The notes below the pieces were generated by a model that was not told where the DNA came from, made no database searches, and was given only the letters and a program-made list of their open reading frames with translations. From Massilia sp. KIM (GTDB lineage Bacteria; Pseudomonadota; Gammaproteobacteria; Burkholderiales; Burkholderiaceae_D), in NCBI RefSeq assembly GCF_002007115.1, contig NZ_MVAD01000002.1:1-64000 (forward strand): a stretch of 64,000 nucleotides of DNA. The letters are read 5' to 3'. Both the position numbers and the translations under genes were made by a program. Within the stretch, counting starts at the first letter, position 1; each line of letters begins with the position of its first letter. Shown here piece by piece: positions 8,000 through 15,926 of this stretch.

Positions 8000-9640
8000 T
8001 TGGACAGAATCATCTCCCCGCGCATCAGCGCTCCCATGCTCATCCTCACGGTCTCGCTGCTGCTCGCGACGACCGGCAACATCAAGTTCTGGTCGACCTT
8101 CCTGCATGCGGCGGGCGGCGTCTCGCCGGCGCAGTTGCCGCTGCTGGCGGGCGCCTTCCTGATCGTGCTCCTGTTCTTCAACGCGCTGCTCACGCTGGCG
8201 AGCTTTCGCTGGATCGCCAAGCCCCTCCTGATCGCCTTGCTGCTGAGCGCTTCCTTCGCCAGCTATTTCATCCTCAAATACGGCATCGTGATCGACAAGG
8301 CCATGATCCAGAACCTGTTCGAGACCGATACGCGCGAAGCGGGCGAGCTGCTGAGCGGGAAGCTGGCGCTCTGGGTCGGCGCGCTCGGCGTGCTGCCTTC
8401 CCTCTACGTGGCGCGCGCCCGCATCAGCTTCCCGCAAGGCCTGCGGGGCATCCTGCGCCGCTCCGGCATCGCCGCCGGCTCGCTGGCGCTGGCGGCCCTG
8501 CTGCTGGTTCTGCTGTTCAAGAGCCTGGCGCCGACCCTGCGCGAGCACCGCGAACTGCGCTACCTGCTCACGCCGACCAACTACATCCAGGCCCTGCACG
8601 GCTACCTGCGCAGCAAGTGGAGCAAGCCGGCCGCCATCGCCCCGCTCGGGCGCGACGCGGTCAAGGGCAAGGCGTGGGCCGGCCAGGCGCGCAAGACCGT
8701 GACCGTGATCGTGGTCGGCGAAACCGCGCGCGCCCAGAATTTCTCGCTCAACGGCTATGCCCGCGAGACCAATCCGATGCTGGCGCGCGTGCCGGGCCTG
8801 GTCAACTTCACCAACGTGCAGTCCTGCGGCACCGCGACGGCAGTGTCGGTGCCCTGCGTGTTCTCGGCCATGGGGCGTGAACGCTACGACAGCGACAAGG
8901 CGCATCACCAGGAGGGCCTGCTCGACGTGCTCAAGCACGCCGGCTTTCGCGTGGTCTGGATCGACAACAACTCGGGCTGCAAGGACACCTGCAAGCGCGT
9001 CGAGTTCCTCGACGTCTCCACGCCGTCCCCGGGCGCGCCGCACTGCGCCGGCGACGAATGCTATGACGAGCACCTGCTCGACGGCCTGCCCGAGTTGATC
9101 CGCTCCAGCGACCGCGACCTGGTGGTGGTGCTGCACCAGAAGGGCAGCCACGGACCGGCCTATGCGAAGCGCTACCCGGCCGGCTTCGGACGCTTCGGGC
9201 CGGTGTGCGACTCCAACGACTTCGAGAAGTGCTCGCGCGAGTCCATCCGTGACGCCTACGACAACACGATTCTCTATACCGACAGCTTCCTGGCTGGCAC
9301 GATTTCCCTGCTGCGCACGACCGCCGAGAGCGAAGGGCGGGACACCGCGATGCTGTACTTCTCCGACCATGGCGAATCGCTCGGCGAAGGCAACATGTAC
9401 CTGCACGGCGCGCCCTGGCTGTTCGCGCCGAAGGAGCAGACCCAGGTGCCGATGATGCTGTGGATGTCGGAAGGTTTCAGCGAACGCTTCGGCATCGACC
9501 GCACCTGCCTGGCGGCGCGCCGCCAGCAGCCGCTCTCGCACGACAACGTGTTCCATTCCGTGCTCGGCATGCTGGACGTCGACACCGCCGTGCTCAATCC
9601 GAAGCTGGACCTGTTCCACGCCTGCATCCGCGGTTCCTGA
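8000..9640 (+). CDS. eptA: Lipid A phosphoethanolamine transferase (EptA/MCR-like)
   Basis: A 546-aa inner-membrane protein with five N-terminal membrane segments (about residues 10-180) and a periplasmic sulfatase-fold domain. Family catalytic residues are visible: VVGETAR (E241), SCGTATAVSVPC (nucleophile T280 within the C276-C286 disulfide pair), GSHGP (H384), FSDHGES (D456, H457) and LHG (H469). It would move phosphoethanolamine from phosphatidylethanolamine to lipid A phosphates, lowering polymyxin binding. The TTG at 8000 gives the longest frame, and ATG 8036 is an alternative start. The two-component genes lie upstream and the PAP2 gene follows after 1 nt. Confidence 0.93.
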   Translation: MDRIISPRISAPMLILTVSLLLATTGNIKFWSTFLHAAGGVSPAQLPLLAGAFLIVLLFFNALLTLASFRWIAKPLLIALLLSASFASYFILKYGIVIDKAMIQNLFETDTREAGELLSGKLALWVGALGVLPSLYVARARISFPQGLRGILRRSGIAAGSLALAALLLVLLFKSLAPTLREHRELRYLLTPTNYIQALHGYLRSKWSKPAAIAPLGRDAVKGKAWAGQARKTVTVIVVGETARAQNFSLNGYARETNPMLARVPGLVNFTNVQSCGTATAVSVPCVFSAMGRERYDSDKAHHQEGLLDVLKHAGFRVVWIDNNSGCKDTCKRVEFLDVSTPSPGAPHCAGDECYDEHLLDGLPELIRSSDRDLVVVLHQKGSHGPAYAKRYPAGFGRFGPVCDSNDFEKCSRESIRDAYDNTILYTDSFLAGTISLLRTTAESEGRDTAMLYFSDHGESLGEGNMYLHGAPWLFAPKEQTQVPMMLWMSEGFSERFGIDRTCLAARRQQPLSHDNVFHSVLGMLDVDTAVLNPKLDLFHACIRGS

Positions 9641-9641
9641 G

Positions 9642-10400
9642 ATGCGCACGCCACGCTTGCTGAACGCCCAGGCCGCGACCTGGACCATCGCCCTGCTGTG
9701 CGCCAGCGCGCCGCTCATCTACTGGCTGGGCGCCTGCACCGGGGTCGACCTGTGGCTGGCGGACGCCATGTTCGACCACGCGCGCGGCGTCTTCCCCTGG
9801 CGTCACGCCTGGCTGGCCGAGACCTTCAACCACCGCATCCTCAAGGCCGCGCTGACGGCGGCGGCGGTGGCGCTGATCGGCGCCGCCCTGGTGGACGCGG
9901 TCCGGCCGCTGCGCAGGCTCGGCATGGCGGGCCGACTGCGCCTGCGCGTGATCGCGCTGTCCGCCGCCTGCGTGCCGCTGGCCATCAGCCTGCTCAAGCA
10001 GCACAGCAGCTCCCACTGCCCCTGGGACCTGGCGCGCTATGGCGGCGACGCGCCCTACCTGCGCATCTTCGAGGCGCTGCCGCCCGGCGTGTCGCCCGGC
10101 CACTGCCTTCCGGCCGGCCATGCGTCCAGCGCCCTGTGGCTGGTGGCGCTGGCGGTCCTATGGCTGCCGGCCTCGCCGCGCAAGGCCTCGCTGGCAGGAG
10201 GCGCAGCGCTGGCCTTCGGCCTGGGCGTCGGCTGGCTGCAGCAGCTGCGCGGGGCCCACTTCCTGACCCATACCCTGTGGTCGATGTGGATCGCCTGCGC
10301 CATCGTCCTCGCCCTGGTGCTGCTGGTGCAGGGAAGGGCGCGCTGCCGGCAGGCGGGCGCCGGGCACTGCGACGCTATACTGGACGGATCGCCACCATGA
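9642..10400 (+). CDS. PAP2-superfamily membrane phosphatase
   Basis: A 252-aa multi-spanning protein. PAP2 motifs are LKQHSSSHCPW (motif 1 region), PAGHASS (motif 2) and QLRGAHFLTHTLWS (motif 3 with conserved His). The gene begins 1 nt after the eptA stop, so the two are co-translated. The eptA-pap2 pairing resembles the mcr-1-pap2 unit. The phosphatase could recycle diacylglycerol or undecaprenyl species, or dephosphorylate lipid A. The actual substrate is inferred only. Confidence 0.9.
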   Translation: MRTPRLLNAQAATWTIALLCASAPLIYWLGACTGVDLWLADAMFDHARGVFPWRHAWLAETFNHRILKAALTAAAVALIGAALVDAVRPLRRLGMAGRLRLRVIALSAACVPLAISLLKQHSSSHCPWDLARYGGDAPYLRIFEALPPGVSPGHCLPAGHASSALWLVALAVLWLPASPRKASLAGGAALAFGLGVGWLQQLRGAHFLTHTLWSMWIACAIVLALVLLVQGRARCRQAGAGHCDAILDGSPP

Positions 10401-10409
10401 GGATCATCC

Positions 10410-10913
10410 ATGCGCACCGCAACTGCCATCGTCCTTGCCACGGCGCCGCTCCTTGCCGTCGCCGCGGAATCGCCCACCGCCGCCGTCGCGGCCCTGTGGA
10501 AGAGCCTGAGCCATGCGCCCGGCGCGGCGGCCGACGTGGCGCGGCTCGAGGCCCTGTTCCGGCCGGACGCCATCGTCGCCGGCGGCGTCTATCGCCAGGA
10601 CCAGCCCAGCTTCTCCAGCATGAAGGCGGCCAGCTTCATTGACGCCCAGCGCGCCCCGCGTCCGGACGGCTTCCATGAATGCGAGGTGGCGCGCGAAGTG
10701 CGCCAGTACGACCGCTTCGCCAGCGTTTACAGCGTGGTCGAGAGCCGGCGCGATCCCAAGGCCGCCAAGGCCGATTTCACCGGCGTGAACAGCATCCAGC
10801 TGTATCGCGGCGCCGATGGCTGGAAGATCGTCTCGCTCTACTACCATGTCGAAAAGCCCGGGCTGCCGATCCCGCTCGAAGGCGGCAAGATGGGCGTCTG
10901 CCTCGGCGCATAA
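10410..10913 (+). CDS. Secreted NTF2-like (SnoaL-type fold) protein of unknown function
   Basis: A 167-aa protein with a clear signal peptide (TAIVLATAPLLAVAAES). The remainder looks like an NTF2/SnoaL-like cone: an N-terminal helix (AAVAALWKSLSH), a FRPDAIVAGGVY strand region and a C-terminal GADGWKIVSLYYHVEKPG hairpin typical of the fold. It starts 9 nt after the PAP2 gene and may be the last cistron of the envelope operon. Function is unknown. Confidence 0.75.
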   Translation: MRTATAIVLATAPLLAVAAESPTAAVAALWKSLSHAPGAAADVARLEALFRPDAIVAGGVYRQDQPSFSSMKAASFIDAQRAPRPDGFHECEVAREVRQYDRFASVYSVVESRRDPKAAKADFTGVNSIQLYRGADGWKIVSLYYHVEKPGLPIPLEGGKMGVCLGA

Positions 10914-11001
10914 GTCCCGGCGCGCGGGCTTGCCCCGCATCAGCGCGCGGCGATGCGCCTTGCGGCACCATGCCGTGGTGACCAACCACCGGAGGACCGC
11001 C

Positions 11002-11283
11002 ATGGAAGACACCGTCGAGAAGGCAGGGATGCGCGACAAGCTGATGGAGCCGATGCAGGCGATCGTCGAGCGCAAGCGCGCCGAGTTGATGCCGCTGCTG
11101 CAGGGCGGCGCCGGAGGCGCACAGGCGGCCTTGCGCAACGACGAATGCGTGCGCAAGGTGGCGCAGTTCTGCTATCCGCTGCTGCCCGGCCTGGTGCGCC
11201 TGGCGGTCAAGGAACCGACCTTCGTCGACTTCGTCCTGAACAACCGCGAGAAGCTGCTCGCGCGCCTGGCCGCCCCGGCCTGA
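11002..11283 (+). CDS. Small hypothetical protein
   Basis: A 93-aa cytosolic protein, mostly helical, starting at ATG 11002 with GGAGGA just upstream. A longer reading frame overlaps the preceding gene and is not credible. It contains two cysteines (NDECVRKVAQFCYP) and no membrane segment. I do not recognise the family. It is convergent with the MFS transporter gene and separated from it by 7 nt. Confidence 0.75.
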   Translation: MEDTVEKAGMRDKLMEPMQAIVERKRAELMPLLQGGAGGAQAALRNDECVRKVAQFCYPLLPGLVRLAVKEPTFVDFVLNNREKLLARLAAPA

Positions 11284-11290
11284 GCGCCCT

Positions 11291-12733
11291 TTACTCCGTG
11301 GTCGCGGCCACCGGCGCGCTGTGCACCGCCTGGGCCTGGCCACGGCTGATGCTGTCGCCGTCGTCGCGGCGCAGGCGGCGGAAGATGAAGGCCGACAGCA
11401 CGGTCAGCACCGCCAGCGTGGCGAAACCGTGGTGCAGGGCGCGCGTCACCTGCGCCTGGTCGGTCTGGGGCACGCCGCCCAGGAACCAGGCCGTCACGAT
11501 CGACCCGGCCGCCAGGCCGAAGCTCATCGACAACTGCTGGAAGGAACTCGAGATGGTGCTCGCCATGCTCGAATCCTTCTGGTCGATGTCGGCGTAGGCC
11601 AGGGTGTTCATGCTGGAAAACTGCAGCGAATTGAAGAAGCCCTGCATCAGCCCGATGGCCACGATGAGCGGCACCGGCGTGCCCGGGCCGACCAGCGTGA
11701 ACAGGGCGATGGTGATGCCGATGCAGATCGTGTTCACCACCAGCACCTGGCGGTAGCCGAAGCGCCCCAGCAGCCTGGAGGCGAACAGCTTCATGCCCAT
11801 CGCCGCCAGCGCCGCCGGCATCATCAACAGGCCCGACTGCCAGGCCGGCAGGCCCAGTCCGAGCTGGTAGAGCAGGGGCAGCAGGAAGGGCAGGCCGCCC
11901 ACGCCGAGCCGGGTGATGAAACCGCCCAGCACCGCGATGCGGAAGGTGCGCACCTTGAGCAGGGCCAGGCGCAGCAGCGGGTGCTCGGTGCGGCTCGCGT
12001 GCCAGGCGTAGGCCGCCAGCAGGGCCGCCGACAGCGCGAACAGCAGTCCGGCCGTCAGCGGCGCCAGCGTGTGCTCGCCGAACACCTCCAGCAGCCAGGA
12101 CAGGATCGCGGTGCCGCTGCTGAACAGGATCAGGCCGGGCACGTCGAGCGGACGGCGCTCCTCGCCCTGGTAGTCGGGCATGTGGCGCCACACGAAGTAC
12201 AGGGCCAGCAGGCCGACCGGCACGTTGACGAAGAAGATCACGCGCCACGAGGTCCAGTGCACGATCAGCCCGCCCACCGTCGGGCCGAGCAGGGGGCCGA
12301 TGAGGGCCGGGATGATCACGAAGTTCATCGCCCCCAGCAGTTCGTTCTTGGGGAAGGTGCGCACGATGGCCAGGCGCCCGACCGGCATCATCATCGCCCC
12401 GCCCAGGCCCTGCAGCAGGCGCGCCGCCGTCATCATGCCGGCGTTCACCGACAGGCCGCACAGCACCGAGGACAGGGTGAAGATGGCGATGGCGATGAAG
12501 AACACCCGCCTGGTGCCGAAGCGGTCGGCCATCCAGCCGCTCACCGGAATGCCCACGGCCAGGCCGAGGATGTAGCTGGTGACGACCGACTTGAGGCTGA
12601 GCGGCGTGACGCCGAGGCTGGACGCGATGCTGGGAATCGCCGTATTGACGATGGTGGCGTCGAGCTGCTCCATGAACAGGGCAGTGGCGACGAGCCAGGG
12701 AAGATAGCGCTTCAGGGTGTCGGATGGGGTCAA
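11291..12733 (-). CDS. MFS transporter, DHA2 (EmrB/QacA) family
   Basis: A 480-aa protein with about 14 membrane segments. Family motifs include LDATIVNTAIPSIA (motif D1), WMADRFGTRRVF (motif A), LLQGLGGAMMMPVGRLAI (motif B) and PALIGPLLGPTVGG (motif C, antiporter). This suggests proton-driven drug export across the inner membrane. No membrane-fusion partner is adjacent. It ends 7 nt from a convergent small gene and its promoter would lie around 12734-12842. Confidence 0.93.
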   Translation of the reverse strand: MTPSDTLKRYLPWLVATALFMEQLDATIVNTAIPSIASSLGVTPLSLKSVVTSYILGLAVGIPVSGWMADRFGTRRVFFIAIAIFTLSSVLCGLSVNAGMMTAARLLQGLGGAMMMPVGRLAIVRTFPKNELLGAMNFVIIPALIGPLLGPTVGGLIVHWTSWRVIFFVNVPVGLLALYFVWRHMPDYQGEERRPLDVPGLILFSSGTAILSWLLEVFGEHTLAPLTAGLLFALSAALLAAYAWHASRTEHPLLRLALLKVRTFRIAVLGGFITRLGVGGLPFLLPLLYQLGLGLPAWQSGLLMMPAALAAMGMKLFASRLLGRFGYRQVLVVNTICIGITIALFTLVGPGTPVPLIVAIGLMQGFFNSLQFSSMNTLAYADIDQKDSSMASTISSSFQQLSMSFGLAAGSIVTAWFLGGVPQTDQAQVTRALHHGFATLAVLTVLSAFIFRRLRRDDGDSISRGQAQAVHSAPVAATTE

Positions 12734-12842
12734 TCGTGCCTCGGCAACAATGCGCGCCGCTGCGGGCGGGTCAGGACGATTGTGTCATAAATCGCGGCAG
12801 GCCCGCGCCACGCGCGAGCCGCCGCGGAAGGAGCGGGAACGC

Positions 12843-13397
12843 TCAGAAACGGTAAGCGGCGCGCGCGATCACCCAGTTGGCGCCGGCGTTCGGGCTCTTG
12901 ATGCTGCCGTTCGAGTAGTGCTGGAAGCGCAGGCTCATGTCCCACTTCTGGGTGGTGTAGCCCACGCCCACGTGGTCGGCGAACTGGAAGGCGGTCGACA
13001 GTTCCTTATCCTCGTTCTTGTACAGCTTCGAGAACACGCTGATGCCGATGCCGGCCTCGCCATACCAGCCCAGCTTGTCGTCCGCCTGGTAGCGGAACAC
13101 CGGGGTGAAGCCGATCACGCCGATGTTCTTGTTCTGGCCCGGCACGTTGCGGTAGGCCTCGAGGCGCCACACGGCGACGTTGGCGTCCCAGTAGCCCGAC
13201 AGGTGGCGGCCGTTGGAGGAGAACCAGCGCTTGTCCCAGTCGGACTGGACGGCGACGCGGGCGAATTTCTGCTGCGGGTTGGTGCCGTACTCGAAGGAGA
13301 CGGAATCGATCAGGCCGTCGGCGGCATGGCCCGCCTGGGCGAACAGGGCGGCGGTCAGGGCCGCCAGCGTTGCGCCGATATGTTTCTTGTTAATCAT
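12843..13397 (-). CDS. pagL: Outer-membrane acyloxyacyl hydrolase, PagL-like lipid A 3-O-deacylase
   Basis: A 184-aa protein with a signal peptide (LAALTAALFAQAGHA) and an eight-strand beta-barrel pattern ending in aromatic Phe, typical of outer-membrane proteins. The PagL signature FQHYSNGSIKSPNAG gives catalytic His160 and Ser162. By my manual alignment the position of the third catalytic residue (Glu140 in Pseudomonas PagL) is Asn174, so activity may differ. PagL removes the 3-position acyl chain of lipid A. Proximity to eptA and pap2 fits envelope remodelling. Confidence 0.88.
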   Translation of the reverse strand: MINKKHIGATLAALTAALFAQAGHAADGLIDSVSFEYGTNPQQKFARVAVQSDWDKRWFSSNGRHLSGYWDANVAVWRLEAYRNVPGQNKNIGVIGFTPVFRYQADDKLGWYGEAGIGISVFSKLYKNEDKELSTAFQFADHVGVGYTTQKWDMSLRFQHYSNGSIKSPNAGANWVIARAAYRF

Positions 13398-13534
13398 GTT
13401 GTTTCTTTCGAAAGGGGAGCGTAAATATTGTGCAGTGCGCTATTGTACAAGTGAGAACAATACCGTGCTGGCGGCCACCTTGTTATGCGACGAAGGTATG
13501 ATAGGGACCCGCCGAAACTGAACTTTTATCCAAC

Positions 13535-14236
13535 ATGGCCGAACCCACCATCACTCCTCTGTACCCCCTCGCCGCCCCCATGCAGCGCCAGCAAGAACCC
13601 GTCGCGCTGCCGCATGACCCTGTCGGCGAGCACATTGCCGCCCACCTGGGGGCGCCGGCCATGTTCTTCCATGACACGGTGGCTGATCCGGTCCAGGTCG
13701 ACATCCATGTAATTCCGGCCGGGCCGCAGTATCCCTACCTGCGCCTGGTCACCTCGGGCATGAGCCAGCGCGCCATGACCGTGCCGGAAGGTGCGCCGCC
13801 CTATGCCGAGCTGATGATGTCGCTGCCGGCGGACTGGAAGCTGGACGAGGAATCGGTCAAGGACGAGCGCTGGTACTGGCCGGTCGCGCTGCTGCGCCAC
13901 CTGGCCCACTATCCGCACCAGCAGGCGACCTGGCTGGGCCTGGGCCACTCGGTGCCGAACGGCAGCCCGGCCAAGCCCTATGCCTCCGGCGTCAAGTTCA
14001 CCGGCGCCATCCTGCTGCCGCCGGTCTCGGCGCCCGAGCCCTTCCAATCGGTGACGGTGGAGGGCAAGGATGTGTATTTCCATTGCGTGGTGCCGCTGTA
14101 CCAGGAAGAACTCGACCTCGCGCGCCGCCGCGGCTTCCCCGAGCTGTTGGACAGGTTCAACGACAAGAACGTGACCGACGTGGTGGTGCCTGACCGCGTC
14201 AACACGGCCAAGAAGAAGTTCCTCGGTTTGTTCTGA
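13535..14236 (+). CDS. Suppressor-of-fused (SUFU) domain protein
   Basis: A 233-aa protein whose segments VQVDIHVIPAGPQYPYLRLVTSGMS, split around residues 52-77, and AELMMSLPADW match the bacterial SUFU family (PF05076). Bacterial SUFU proteins occur in interbacterial-toxin immunity and in stand-alone contexts with unknown roles. The stop overlaps the next gene by one base (TGATG), so the two are translationally coupled. No toxin gene is visible nearby, so an immunity role is not supported here. Confidence 0.85.
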   Translation: MAEPTITPLYPLAAPMQRQQEPVALPHDPVGEHIAAHLGAPAMFFHDTVADPVQVDIHVIPAGPQYPYLRLVTSGMSQRAMTVPEGAPPYAELMMSLPADWKLDEESVKDERWYWPVALLRHLAHYPHQQATWLGLGHSVPNGSPAKPYASGVKFTGAILLPPVSAPEPFQSVTVEGKDVYFHCVVPLYQEELDLARRRGFPELLDRFNDKNVTDVVVPDRVNTAKKKFLGLF

Positions 14237-15132
14237 TGGACAAGCCCCTCATCGCTTTCCTCGGCATCGGCCTGATGGGCGCGCCGATGGCTGCGCGTCT
14301 GGTGGCGGCCGGGTATTCGGTGCGGGTGTGGAACCGGACCCATGCCAAGGCCGAGGCCCTGCGCGCACAGGGCGCCGAGCCGCATGCCGATCTCTCCAGC
14401 GCGGTGCGCGGGGCCGGGGTCGTGATCTCGATGCTGGAGGCGGGGCCGGTGGTGGGGGAGGTGATCGAGGCCGCGCTGCCGTCGCTGGCGCCAGGCCTGC
14501 TGTGGATCGACATGAGTTCGACGCGGCAGGACGAGGCGGCAAGCTTCCATGCGAAGCTGTCGGCGGCGGGCTGCCGCTTCCTCGATGCGCCGGTCTCCGG
14601 CGGCGTGGGTGGGGCACAGAGCGGGCAGCTGGCGATCATGGCTGGCGGCGCGCAGGGCGACTTCGACGAAGCGCTTCCCCTGCTGCAAGCGATGGGCACG
14701 CCGCGCCTGGTCGGGCCGGTGGGCAGCGGACAGGTGGCCAAGCTATGCAACCAGCTGATCGTCGGGGCGACCCTGAACGTGGTGGCTGAGGCCTTGTTGC
14801 TGGCGCAGGCCGCCGGGGCCGATCCGGTGCAGGTGCGCGAGGCGATTCGCGGCGGGTTTGCCGGAAGCCGGATTCTCGAAGTGCATGGCCAGCGCATGCT
14901 GGATAGGAACTTCGTAGCGGGCGGGCAGGTGAAAAGCCAGCTCAAGGACCTTCACAACGTGCTGGCGGCGGCGGGCGCGGCGGACCTGAGCTTGCCGGTG
15001 ACCGAGCTGGTGACTAGGCAGTACGCATCGATCGCCGGAGATTTGTCGCAGGCAGATCACGCGGCGGCGTTGATTGCGTTGGAGAGGATAAATCGGGGCT
15101 TGCGCTTGGGGGATGGGCCTGATCAGATGTGA
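14236..15132 (+). CDS. NAD(P)-dependent beta-hydroxyacid dehydrogenase (3-hydroxyisobutyrate dehydrogenase family)
   Basis: A 298-aa protein with an N-terminal Rossmann motif FLGIGLMGAPMAARL, substrate-binding DAPVSGGVGGAQSG and catalytic-Lys segment GSGQVAKLCNQLI, all canonical for the GarR/MmsB/GlxR family. It oxidises a beta-hydroxyacid or reduces the corresponding semialdehyde. Substrate is not determinable. It is coupled to the SUFU gene by TGATG overlap, and its 3' end abuts a repeat region. Confidence 0.92.
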   Translation: MDKPLIAFLGIGLMGAPMAARLVAAGYSVRVWNRTHAKAEALRAQGAEPHADLSSAVRGAGVVISMLEAGPVVGEVIEAALPSLAPGLLWIDMSSTRQDEAASFHAKLSAAGCRFLDAPVSGGVGGAQSGQLAIMAGGAQGDFDEALPLLQAMGTPRLVGPVGSGQVAKLCNQLIVGATLNVVAEALLLAQAAGADPVQVREAIRGGFAGSRILEVHGQRMLDRNFVAGGQVKSQLKDLHNVLAAAGAADLSLPVTELVTRQYASIAGDLSQADHAAALIALERINRGLRLGDGPDQM

Positions 15133-15926
15133 GACGCATTTGTCACGGCTCATCAAGCCTTTGCACCGCAGTGCTGCAGCATCAGCACCTCAGTCCCGCA
15201 GCATCAGCACGTCAGTCCGGCAGCTTCAGCACGTCAGTCCGGCAGCCCCAGCACGTCATTCCGGCGAAGGCCGGAATCCAAGTTTGCAAGCACGACCTCA
15301 ACGCTACGAACTTGGGCACCGGCCTTCGCCGGTGCGACGGTCTTGAGCCTAGCGAAGAAAGCGTGCGTTATCGCTGAGCCGTGAAAATAACACGTGAGTC
15401 TCGCAACATCAGCACGTCAGTCCCGTAGCATCAAAACGTCAGTCCCGCAGCCCCAGCACGTCATTCCGGCGAAGGCCGGAATCCAAGTTTGCAAGCACGA
15501 CCTCAACGCTACGAACTTGGGCACCGGCCTTCGCCGGTGCGACGGTCTTGAGGTTAGCGAAGAAAGCACGCGTTATCGCTAAGCCGCGAAAGTAACACGT
15601 GAGTCCCGCAACATCAGCACGTCAGTCCCGCAGCATCAGAACGTCAGTCCCGCAGCATCAGCACGTCAGTCCGGCTGCTCAGCACGTCAGTCCGGCAGCC
15701 CCAGCACGTCATTCCGGCGAAGGCCGGAATCCAAGTGTGCAAGCACTACCTCAACGCTACGAACTTGGGCACCGGCCTTCGCGGGTGCGACGGTCTTGGG
15801 GTTGGCGAAGAAAACGCGCGTTATCGCTCAGTGAGCAATTTGGGCCCCCGCCTGCGCGGGGGCGACGTCTCGACGGTACGCGCTTCCTTGCAGCGTAAGG
15901 GTATTGCGTTGGCTGCTGACCCGAGA
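15133..15926. repeat. Gene-free 0.8-kb array: 22-bp tandem repeats nested in three ~205-250-bp units
   Basis: 22-bp units with consensus CGCAGCATCAGCAC/GTCAGTCC occur as four copies (15175-15262), three copies (15402-15467) and five copies (15607-15715, one of them 21 bp). Each block runs into a 31-bp palindromic element (starting 15254, 15459 and 15707), a short spacer, and its inverted partner (e.g. 15309-15339). The large unit therefore repeats with periods of 205 and 248 bp, and the difference comes from extra 22-bp units. A further half-element lies near 15836-15867. Reading frames here (VIPAKAGIQ-type peptides) are repeat-derived and not genes. Confidence 0.9.

Noticed and set aside
13535..14236. 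Immunity protein of a polymorphic toxin system
   Set aside because: SUFU domains occur as immunity proteins, but no toxin, Rhs, VgrG or CDI gene is nearby and the partner gene is metabolic.
15175..15715. CRISPR array
   Set aside because: The 22-bp units are contiguous with no unique spacers, and no cas genes are present.
15129..15898. Several reading frames of 60-100 codons with VIPAKAGIQ-like peptides
   Set aside because: They read through tandem and inverted repeats, change frame among copies and have no ribosome-binding site. They are products of the repeat sequence.
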